From: an uncultured Acidobacteriota bacterium
GTDB taxonomy: Bacteria; Acidobacteriota; Thermoanaerobaculia; UBA5066
Assembly: GCA_937902605.1 (NCBI GenBank)
Contig: CALFNC010000105.1
Location: forward strand, 1-7,362
Length of the DNA stretch: 7,362 nucleotides
Direction: 5' to 3'
In this document: positions 1 to 5,508 of the stretch, one piece after another
Layout: every line of letters starts with the position of its first letter
Numbering within the stretch: the first letter of the stretch is position 1
Notes under the pieces: model-generated
The model's input: only the letters and a program-made list of their open reading frames with translations
What the model was told of the DNA's origin: nothing
Database searches by the model: none
Made by a program: the position numbers and the translations under genes

Positions 1-46
1 ACCACCGAGATCTACACTCTTTCCCTACACGACGCTCTTCCGATCT
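1..46 (+). other. Illumina sequencing adapter (artificial)
   Basis: These 46 bases match the 3' part of the Illumina P5/TruSeq universal adapter, beginning ACCACCGAGATCTACAC and ending ACGCTCTTCCGATCT. They are synthetic and not part of any genome. The biological insert starts at base 47, directly after the terminal T that pairs with the A-tail in TA ligation. The same sequence recurs inverted at the other end of the window. Confidence 0.99.
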
Positions 47-172
47 GCGAGGAACCGCCAGCGCCTCCTCGAGAAACGCGCCGAGATCCAATCCCGCCGG
101 ACTCGGTCCGACCGGGATCTCCTCCACTGGTTCACCTCTGACCCGGCGGAGGCGCGGTCGCAGGATGCCTGA
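47..172 (+). CDS. C-terminal fragment of a probable family 2 glycosyltransferase (5' end missing)
   Basis: A reading frame is open from the first insert base to the TGA at 170-172. It gives 41 residues and has no start, because the DNA molecule was cut there. The peptide is charged and helix-like (RQRLLEKRAEIQ, then SDRDLLHWF). This resembles the tail of many GT2 family glycosyltransferases, where an Arg/Lys-rich helix containing an IQ pair is followed by a Ser-Asp and an aromatic WF. The stop lies inside the start of the next gene (8 bp overlap, 165-172), the usual sign of translational coupling within one operon, and the downstream genes are polysaccharide assembly genes. The coding call is fairly secure from the overlap and composition. 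The GT2 assignment rests on family resemblance of a short tail with no catalytic motif visible. Any other glycan gene ending in a basic helix remains possible. Confidence 0.55.
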   Translation, partial: ARNRQRLLEKRAEIQSRRTRSDRDLLHWFTSDPAEARSQDA

Positions 173-1289
173 CCGCCCGGGCGGCCTCCGGATCGCGATC
201 CTCGGTACGAGAGGCATCCCCGCAGCGTACGGGGGGTTCGAGACCCTAGCCGAGGAGCTCTCTGCGCGGCTGGCCGAGCGCGGGCATGACGTGACGGTCT
301 ACTCGAGACGTCTCCTGGTCGCCCGCGAGGTCGAGCGGCACCGGGGGGTCCGGGTCGTCTTCCTGCCTACGGTCCGCCGGAAGTACTTCGAGACGGTCGT
401 CCACACCTTCGTCTCCGGGCTGCACGCAGCCGGCCAGGATTACGACGCAGTCCTGGTCTGCAACGCGGTGAACGCGCTGACATGCCGGCTCCCCCGTCTG
501 CTCGGCTCCTCCACCCGCGTGGTCCTGAACGTGGACGGGCTCGAGCGGAACCGCAGGAAGTGGAACGCTCTTGGGAAGCTCGTCTACTTCCTCTCGGAGC
601 GACTCTCGTGCGTGATGCCCGACGCGGTCGTGACCGACGCGCGGGCGATCGAGGAGTACTACCGAACCTCCTTCGGGCTGGTCTCGACCTTCATCCCGTA
701 CGGGTCGGACCTGCCGACCCCGGAAGGGAGCGTGACGCTCGACCGGCTGGGCCTACGGAGGGGCGGCTACGTCCTCTACGTCTCCAGGTTCGAGCCGGAG
801 AACAACCCGGACGCCGTCCTCCGGGGATACCGGGGCTTCTCGCGGGACCTTCCGCTGGTTCTGGTCGGGTCGGCCCCGTACGCCGAGAGGTTCATCTCGG
901 GGCTTAGGGCCGAAGCGGCCGAGGACCGCCGGGTTCTCCTCCCGGGGGCCATCTACGGCGAGGGGTACCGGGAGCTGCTCGCGAACGCGGCCGCGTACGT
1001 CCACGCGACCGAGGTCGGCGGGACCCACCCGGCTCTCGTCGAGGCGATGGGCTTCGGCCGGCCGATCGTCGCCCACGGGACAGCGGAGAACCATGAGGTC
1101 CTCGGGGAGGAGGCGGTCTGGTTCGACGCCGCGAGGCCCGAAACGCTCACTTCTGCCCTCGAGGAGCTCTTCCGCTCGGACGAATGCCGCCTCGCGCTCG
1201 GGGAGCGGGCCGGCCGCCGTGCGGCCGAGCACTACCGCTGGGACACGGTGACGGATGCCTACGAGCGCCTCCTGCGGGCGAGTTGGTAG
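165..1289 (+). CDS. DUF1972-type glycosyltransferase (GT4 fold), surface polysaccharide assembly
   Basis: This gene encodes a 374-residue cytoplasmic or membrane-associated GT-B glycosyltransferase. It probably adds a sugar, often rhamnose in this family, to a lipid-linked glycan. The N-terminal domain opens with the family signature GTRGIPAAYGGFETLAEEL (about residues 14-32), typical of DUF1972 proteins such as streptococcal Cps2T/WchF. The C-terminal Rossmann domain starts near residue 200 (YVLYVSRFEPENNPD) and carries the donor-binding segment EVGGTHPALVEAMGFGRPI (283-301). Glu283 and Glu293 are ten residues apart, so the strict GT4 EX7E spacing is absent. I recall this as normal for the subfamily. 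The start at 165 overlaps the upstream stop, and a GGAGG lies at 148-152, rather far from the ATG (12 nt), so coupling to the upstream gene probably matters. The next gene follows after 20 bp. Donor and acceptor sugars cannot be read from the sequence. Confidence 0.9.
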   Translation: MPDRPGGLRIAILGTRGIPAAYGGFETLAEELSARLAERGHDVTVYSRRLLVAREVERHRGVRVVFLPTVRRKYFETVVHTFVSGLHAAGQDYDAVLVCNAVNALTCRLPRLLGSSTRVVLNVDGLERNRRKWNALGKLVYFLSERLSCVMPDAVVTDARAIEEYYRTSFGLVSTFIPYGSDLPTPEGSVTLDRLGLRRGGYVLYVSRFEPENNPDAVLRGYRGFSRDLPLVLVGSAPYAERFISGLRAEAAEDRRVLLPGAIYGEGYRELLANAAAYVHATEVGGTHPALVEAMGFGRPIVAHGTAENHEVLGEEAVWFDAARPETLTSALEELFRSDECRLALGERAGRRAAEHYRWDTVTDAYERLLRASW

Positions 1290-1309
1290 CATAGGGGACC
1301 AGCCAGACA

Positions 1310-2749
1310 ATGCTCAAGCAGCAGCCTCGCAGGGTCGCCGCCCTCCTTTACGCCGCGGATCTAACGTCGGCGCTCGCCGCGTTGACGATGGCCTATTGGC
1401 TGCGGAGCGTCATCCTGCCGAGGTTCCTACCGAAGGTCTTCCCGACCGGACTCTTCGATCTGAGCTACTACCTGGTCCTGGCCGGACCGATCGTCGTCAT
1501 CTGGACGGCCCTCCTCTTCGCCCTGAGGGCCTACCGGAGCAAGCGGACCGCCGGGCTGAAGGACGAGATGTCGTTGATCATGCGGGTGGCGACGACGGGG
1601 ACCATCCTCCTCACCCTCGTGGTCTTCGCGGCCCGCTGGGACTTCATCTCTCGTCCGTTCCTCCTGATCTTCTTCGTCCTCGACGTCGTGCTCGGCGTCT
1701 CGGTCCGCCTCCTGGTCCGTCTGGTGGCGCGCGGCACCCGTACGGCCGGGCTCAACTACCGGACCGTCGTCCTGGTGGGCGACACGCAGCGAGCCCGGGC
1801 GATGGCCCGGCTGATCCACGAGCATGCCTGGTGGGGGTTCAAGATCCTCGGGGTCGTCCGGGAGCACCCGGCCGACGCGCCCGGCGTCGTCAGCGCCGAC
1901 CTCCCCGTCCTCGGGACTCTCGAGGAGTTCCCGGCCATCCTCGCCAACCACGCGGTCGACGAGGTGATCCTGACCGTCGACAAGGGGGAGCTGGAGAAGC
2001 TGGAGGACGTCTTCCTCCTCTGCGAGAAGATGGGGGTGAGGACCCGGCTCGTCCTCGACTTCTTCCCGCACGTCTTCGCCCACGTCACCCTGGAGGAGTT
2101 CCAGGGGACGCCGCTCCTCACCTTCTCCACCGTTCCCGGAGACGACCTGGCCCTTCTCGTGAAGCGGGGGCTGGACATCGCGCTCTCGATCGTCCTCGGC
2201 GCGCTCTACTCCGTCCCGGTGATCGTCTCCGCCGCCCTGATCCGGCTCAGCTCGAAGGGGCCGGCCTTCTTCCAGCAGACGCGGTGCGGGCTGAACGGCC
2301 GCCCGTTCACCCTCTTCAAGCTCCGGACGATGGTCGACGGCGCCGACGAGAAGCTCTCCGAGGTCGCCCACCTCAACGAGCACGACGGCCCGGTGTTCAA
2401 GGCCGCGGACGACCCGCGGGTGACGCCGCTCGGCCGGTTCATCCGCCGCTTCTCCCTCGACGAGGCTCCGCAGTTCTGGAACGTCCTGAAGGGGGAGATG
2501 TCACTGGTCGGACCGCGACCGCCGACGCCCGAGGAGCTGATCCGGTACCAGGAGTGGCACCGGAGACGGCTGTCCATGAAGCCAGGCGTCACCGGTCTCT
2601 GGCAGGTTTCCGGCCGGAACAACATCCTCGAATTCGACGAGTGGATGGAGCTCGACCTGGCCTACATCGACAACTGGAGCCTCGGCCTGGACATGAAGAT
2701 CCTGCTGCGGACCATCCCGGCGGTGCTCGGCGGAAAAGGGGCCTGGTAG
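1310..2749 (+). CDS. Undecaprenyl-phosphate glycosylphosphotransferase (WbaP/WcaJ-type priming enzyme)
   Basis: This 479-residue inner-membrane enzyme transfers a sugar-1-phosphate from a UDP-sugar to undecaprenyl phosphate, the first step of exopolysaccharide or O-antigen repeat assembly. Four hydrophobic segments lie near residues 9-31, 51-72, 91-108 and 117-137. A soluble Rossmann-like CoA_binding_3 domain follows (about 150-270, beginning YRTVVLVGDTQRARAMA). A re-entrant helix lies at about 288-311, and the bacterial sugar transferase domain runs to the C-terminus. Visible motifs are QQTRCGLNG (322-330), KLRTM (337-341), the catalytic Asp384-Glu385 in SLDEAPQFWNVLKGEMSLVG, GPRPP (401-405) and KPGVTGLWQVSGR (424-436). 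Length and domain order are those of complete polyisoprenyl-phosphate hexose-1-phosphate transferases. A weak Shine-Dalgarno AGGGGA at 1293-1298 precedes the ATG. It is the last gene of the plus-strand glycan operon and converges on the M20 gene. The sugar (glucose, galactose or other) is not determined. Confidence 0.95.
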   Translation: MLKQQPRRVAALLYAADLTSALAALTMAYWLRSVILPRFLPKVFPTGLFDLSYYLVLAGPIVVIWTALLFALRAYRSKRTAGLKDEMSLIMRVATTGTILLTLVVFAARWDFISRPFLLIFFVLDVVLGVSVRLLVRLVARGTRTAGLNYRTVVLVGDTQRARAMARLIHEHAWWGFKILGVVREHPADAPGVVSADLPVLGTLEEFPAILANHAVDEVILTVDKGELEKLEDVFLLCEKMGVRTRLVLDFFPHVFAHVTLEEFQGTPLLTFSTVPGDDLALLVKRGLDIALSIVLGALYSVPVIVSAALIRLSSKGPAFFQQTRCGLNGRPFTLFKLRTMVDGADEKLSEVAHLNEHDGPVFKAADDPRVTPLGRFIRRFSLDEAPQFWNVLKGEMSLVGPRPPTPEELIRYQEWHRRRLSMKPGVTGLWQVSGRNNILEFDEWMELDLAYIDNWSLGLDMKILLRTIPAVLGGKGAW

Positions 2750-2760
2750 ACGCCGCTCCC

Positions 2761-4164
2761 CTACGGAGCCGGGCGCCCGGCGCCCTTTCCAAGGGCAGCG
2801 ATCTCCTCGAAGTACTTTGCGAAGGCGATCATCCCCCCCGAGGCCTGCTCCCAATCGAAGCTCTCGTTCGGAGCGTGGTACCCGTGCTCGGGGAGCGAGA
2901 GCCCGAGGAAGAGGATAGGAGCCTTCAGGACCTTCTCCATCGTGACGACCGCGCCGATCGACCCGCCCTCGCGGACGAAGACCGGCTCGCGGCCGAAGGC
3001 GAATTTCACGGCCCTTCGGACGGCGTCCGGCAGGGCCCCCTTCGTCACCCCGCGGTACGGGTCGAGCCGGTTGACGAGCCGCACCTCGACATCGGGGTTC
3101 CGCTTCTTGACGAAGGCCTTGACGAGCTTCCCGATCTTCTCGCCCGTCTGGTTGGGGACGAGGCGGCACGAGACCTTCACCTCGGCCCGCGGCGGGACGA
3201 TCGTCTTGATCCCGGGGCCGGTGTAGCCGCCGGTCATCCCGTGGACCTCGAACGTCGGGAGGGCCCAGATCCGCTTCATCACATCGAGCGCGACGTTCGT
3301 CCGGAGCTTCTTGAAGAGGTGGTCCTTCTTGAAGCCGGCGACGGTGAAGCCGGAGCGCGCGAAGTCGGCCAGCTCCTTCTTCGTCACCGGGATCACGTCG
3401 GCGTAGAAGCCGGGGATCTTCACCCGTCCCGTCGTCGCGTCGAAGATCTCGGAGACGAGCTTCATCAGCTCCGCCAGCGGGTTCCTCGCGGCCCCCCCGG
3501 TGACGCCGGAGTGCTGGTCGGTCGTTCCCGTCTCCAGGTGGAATGTGAATCCCTGGAGGCCGCGAAGGCCTGCCGGCGCCGCCGGCTTGCCGCGGGCGAT
3601 CCAGATCGTGTCGGAGACGACGACGGAGTCGGTCGCGAGCGCCGCGGCGGCGGACGAGATCCCCTTCTCGAAGCTGGGGGAGCCGATCTCCTCCTCGAAC
3701 TCCCAGAGGACGCGGAGGTTCACCGGCAGACCGGCGTCGAGGGCCGCCTTGATCCCGAAGAGGGCGGTGAGCGCCGGGCCCTTGTCGTCCGTGGTGCCGC
3801 GGCCCAGGTAGCGGTCGCCGGACCTTACGAACTCGAATGGCTCGGTCTCCCACGGCTCGGTCTCCTTCGAGGCCGGCTGGACGTCGAGGTGGTTGTAGAC
3901 CGTCACGGTGGGGCGGGCCGGGTCGTCTCCCCACTTCCCGTGGACGATCGGGTTCCCCTCCGTCTCGATGACGGCCGCTTCCCCTCCGAAGCGGCGGATC
4001 GTGTCACAAGCGAGCCTGGCCCCTTCGAGGATGGCCGTCTTCTTCGACGGATCGCTCGAGACGGTCTGGATCTCGACAAACTCCTTGAGCAGCGATTCGA
4101 ACTGGTCTCGGCTCTTCCGGGCGAACTCGGTCAAGGACTCCATCTTCATTGCTGCTTCGCTCAT
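2761..4164 (-). CDS. M20 family zinc metallopeptidase (dipeptidase, CNDP/ArgE-DapE superfamily)
   Basis: The product has 467 residues, probably cytoplasmic because no signal peptide is visible, and is expected to hydrolyse dipeptides or N-acyl amino acids with two metal ions. Metal-site motifs are in the expected order: His92 and Asp94 in YNHLDVQP, bridging Asp126 in GRGTTDDKGPA, catalytic Glu158 and metal ligand Glu159 in EFEEEIGS, Asp185 in VVVSDTIW, and His430 in HGYHAPNE. His218 in TDQHSG lies in the inserted dimerisation ('lid') domain, roughly residues 200-310, as in carnosinase-like enzymes. Length and motifs indicate an intact enzyme. The substrate is not predictable. The start is uncertain: ATG codons at residues 1, 6 and 8 all lack a good Shine-Dalgarno. 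The first ATG is only 10 bp past the hfq stop, so translation may be coupled to hfq. The gene is the last of the ricT-hfq-peptidase run. Confidence 0.93.
   Translation of the reverse strand: MSEAAMKMESLTEFARKSRDQFESLLKEFVEIQTVSSDPSKKTAILEGARLACDTIRRFGGEAAVIETEGNPIVHGKWGDDPARPTVTVYNHLDVQPASKETEPWETEPFEFVRSGDRYLGRGTTDDKGPALTALFGIKAALDAGLPVNLRVLWEFEEEIGSPSFEKGISSAAAALATDSVVVSDTIWIARGKPAAPAGLRGLQGFTFHLETGTTDQHSGVTGGAARNPLAELMKLVSEIFDATTGRVKIPGFYADVIPVTKKELADFARSGFTVAGFKKDHLFKKLRTNVALDVMKRIWALPTFEVHGMTGGYTGPGIKTIVPPRAEVKVSCRLVPNQTGEKIGKLVKAFVKKRNPDVEVRLVNRLDPYRGVTKGALPDAVRRAVKFAFGREPVFVREGGSIGAVVTMEKVLKAPILFLGLSLPEHGYHAPNESFDWEQASGGMIAFAKYFEEIAALGKGAGRPAP
2768..2781. terminator. Perfect 14-bp GC palindrome at the convergent junction (possible terminator)
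   Basis: GCCGGGCGCCCGGC is a perfect inverted repeat 19 bp beyond the stop of the glycosylphosphotransferase gene, inside the last codons of the opposing M20 gene. The two genes are separated by only 11 bp (2750-2760), so any terminator has to lie within coding sequence. No T-run follows on either strand and there is no unpaired loop, so an intrinsic terminator is only a weak proposal. Such palindromes also arise by chance in GC-rich DNA. Confidence 0.25.
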
Positions 4165-4174
4165 GAAGAGAAGT

Positions 4175-4582
4175 CTACGCGCGGGGCTTCCTCCGCCGGA
4201 GCTGCCGCTCCTCCTCCTCCTTGTAGAGGTATTTGATCGCGTGCTTGGGGACGACCAGGTTCGGTGCGTTCTCGCGGTTCAGCTTGATGACGTCCTTGTC
4301 GTACCACTCGATCCAGCCACGGAGCTCCTCCCCGTCCAGGAGGCGGACCACGATCTGGGTCCGGGACTGCATCTGCTTGAGGTAGTAGAACGCCTCGGCG
4401 TTGGTCTGCTCCGGCGGGACCGACTTCCGGGACGAAGGGTTCCTCGGGAGCCCGTGGTCTCTCCGAAGGTCGGCCAGGGACGACCGGATCAGCTTTCGGG
4501 GGCCGAGCTCAGGGCCGCTAGTGCCGTCGACCGGCGGGAACGGACCTTCTCCGCCCGAGTTTGGACGCATGGCGGGAGCCAT
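4175..4582 (-). CDS. hfq: Hfq-like RNA chaperone (Sm fold) with long N-terminal extension
   Basis: This 135-residue protein has an Sm-like core at about 60-121. An N-terminal helix (QTNAEAFYYLKQM) leads into Sm1 (VVRLLDGEELRGWIEWYDKDVIKL, residues 78-101) and a short Sm2 containing KHAIKYL (113-119), which matches the Hfq hallmark YKHAIS. Hfq hexamers bind sRNAs and A-rich mRNA segments. Compared with E. coli Hfq, the proximal-face Lys56-His57 equivalents are kept (Lys113-His114), but Gln41-Phe42 appear as Lys96-Asp97. A 60-residue extension precedes the core: a Pro/Gly-rich start, then PRKLIRSSLADLR (28-40), which recalls Acidobacteriota Hfq proteins. The tail is Glu-rich then Arg-rich (EEEERQLRRRK). 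The start at 4582 is supported by AAAGAGGT at 4588-4595. It lies 69 bp after ricT and 10 bp before the M20 gene. Function as a true sRNA chaperone is inferred. Confidence 0.85.
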   Translation of the reverse strand: MAPAMRPNSGGEGPFPPVDGTSGPELGPRKLIRSSLADLRRDHGLPRNPSSRKSVPPEQTNAEAFYYLKQMQSRTQIVVRLLDGEELRGWIEWYDKDVIKLNRENAPNLVVPKHAIKYLYKEEEERQLRRRKPRA

Positions 4583-4587
4583 CGTGC

Positions 4588-4595
4588 ACCTCTTT
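4588..4595 (-). promoter_or_regulatory. Shine-Dalgarno site of hfq
   Basis: On the minus strand AAAGAGGT lies 5 nt upstream of the ATG at 4582. It supports the long form of Hfq, including the N-terminal extension, over internal starts closer to the Sm core. Confidence 0.6.
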
Positions 4596-4614
4596 CCGCC
4601 CGGAACAATCTCGT

Positions 4615-4627
4615 TGGAAAACTTCCA
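4615..4627. repeat. Short inverted repeat TGGAA-AAC-TTCCA in the ricT-hfq gap
   Basis: Two perfect 5-bp arms flank a 3-nt centre in the 69-bp gap between the ricT stop (4652) and the hfq start (4582). This gap is less GC-rich than its surroundings. The repeat could be a small RNA hairpin in the hfq leader or an operator. The arms are short enough to occur by chance. Confidence 0.25.
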
Positions 4628-4651
4628 GACCGGTAAGTTTGAGGAAGTCTA

Positions 4652-5416
4652 TCAGGAGGCGGGGGTCTGGGGAGGAGCGGGGGCGGGCTTCTTGTCGGGA
4701 CCGCGCGATCCCAGGCGCCGGGCCCCTTCAATCCCCCCTTCGAGCTCGTAGGCGATGCAGCACTTGAGGCGCCCGCACATCCCGGTCAGCTTCGCGGGGT
4801 TCGGCGTGATCCCCTGCAACTTCGCCATCTTGATCGTCACGGGGTGGAAGCCACGCAACCAGGTCGAGCAGCAGAGCGTCAGTCCGCAGGGGCCGATCCC
4901 GCCCATCAGCTTGGTCTCGTCCCGCACCCCGACGAGCTTCGCCTCGACCCTCAGGTGGAATTCGTCCGAGGTCTCCCGGACGAGGTCGCGGAGGCTGGCC
5001 CGCTCTTCGGAGGAGTAGATGATGAGGATCTTCCGGCGGTCGAACCCGACGGCGCATTTCGCCAGCTTCACGGGGAGGTCGAGCTCCGTGATCCGGCGGG
5101 CCGCGAAGAGGAACGCCCGGTCCTGGAGCTCGAGCCGCTCCACGAAATCGGCGAACTCCGAGTCCGATGCGAGCCGGAGGAGCCGGCGAGCCTTCTTCGT
5201 TGAGCAAGGCTTGGCGAGAAGGGGATCGGTCGTCACCACCTCGGCAAACTCAGGACCCTGGTCGATCTCGACGATGATCCGCTCGCCCTTCTTCAGCTGG
5301 ACCTCGCCGGCGAGGACGATCGTCATCTTGCCGTCCTCGGCGTCGGCGAGGCGGACCCCAACGTAGTTCCCACCCGGGTTCGTCAGGGTGCCGATCGAGC
5401 AGGTGCCACAGCTCAT
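4652..5416 (-). CDS. ricT: PSP1-domain protein, RicT/YaaT homologue (Fe-S)
   Basis: This 254-residue cytosolic protein has the PSP1 fold. It begins MSCGTCSIGTL and continues into the family core YVGVRLADAEDGK. The diagnostic C-terminal block holds six cysteines: Cys177, Cys182 and Cys183 in GGIGPCGLTLCCSTWL (172-187), and Cys214, Cys219 and Cys220 in TGMCGRLKCC (211-220), with the conserved segment FHPVTIKMAK between. In Bacillus subtilis, RicT forms a complex with RicA and RicF that binds [4Fe-4S] clusters and modulates RNase Y-dependent mRNA processing. Whether those partners exist here cannot be seen. The frame continues upstream to 5950 without a stop, but that part overlaps pgi antisense and is an Arg/Gly/Pro-rich shadow. 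The ATG at 5416 fits the family N-terminus. No Shine-Dalgarno precedes it (GGCGCCTG immediately upstream). The last 20 residues are a Pro/Ala-rich tail. First gene of the ricT-hfq-peptidase run. Confidence 0.92.
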   Translation of the reverse strand: MSCGTCSIGTLTNPGGNYVGVRLADAEDGKMTIVLAGEVQLKKGERIIVEIDQGPEFAEVVTTDPLLAKPCSTKKARRLLRLASDSEFADFVERLELQDRAFLFAARRITELDLPVKLAKCAVGFDRRKILIIYSSEERASLRDLVRETSDEFHLRVEAKLVGVRDETKLMGGIGPCGLTLCCSTWLRGFHPVTIKMAKLQGITPNPAKLTGMCGRLKCCIAYELEGGIEGARRLGSRGPDKKPAPAPPQTPAS

Positions 5417-5425
5417 CAGGCGCCG

Positions 5426-5454
5426 ATTGTGGCCGGTAGGCCGGGTAAGGGCAA
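5426..5454 (-). promoter_or_regulatory. Candidate sigma-70-type promoter for ricT-hfq-peptidase
   Basis: Reading the minus strand, TTGCCC (5454-5449) and CACAAT (5431-5426) are separated by exactly 17 bp. Each matches four of six consensus bases. Transcription would be expected to start around 5419, only a few bases before the ricT ATG at 5416. This would give a leaderless or near-leaderless message and would agree with the missing Shine-Dalgarno. GGCCGGTAGGCC (5431-5442), a small inverted repeat, overlaps the spacer and the first base of the -10 hexamer. Matches of this quality are common, so the call is tentative. Confidence 0.33.
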
Positions 5455-5494
5455 ACCGGGGATCGGTGGGAGCGGTAATCTCCGGGCCAGCGCC

Positions 5495-5502
5495 TGAGGA
5501 GG
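5495..5502 (+). promoter_or_regulatory. Strong Shine-Dalgarno site of pgi
   Basis: TGAGGAGG lies 6 nt upstream of the ATG at 5509. It is the best ribosome-binding site in the window and fixes the pgi start. No convincing plus-strand promoter was found in 5417-5494. Confidence 0.85.
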
Positions 5503-5508
5503 TTCTGG

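Noticed and set aside
1427..2383. 318-residue minus-strand frame antisense to the priming transferase
   Set aside because: The Glu/Asp/Arg/Gly-rich composition with no motif is typical of the antisense of GC-rich coding DNA.
2501..3934. 477-residue minus-strand frame within the M20 gene and the end of the priming transferase
   Set aside because: It is a same-strand frame shadow of the M20 gene, low in complexity (RR, GG, PP runs) and without recognisable motifs.
1255..4236. 993-residue plus-strand open frame spanning the priming transferase and M20 regions
   Set aside because: Its translation is Arg/Gly/Pro/Asp-rich with no domain. It overlaps two genes with complete catalytic motifs in other frames and is a stop-poor shadow frame in GC-rich DNA.
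4389..4751. Plus-strand frames antisense to hfq and the ricT 3' end
   Set aside because: They have no ribosome-binding site and no family similarity, and they lie opposite well-supported genes.
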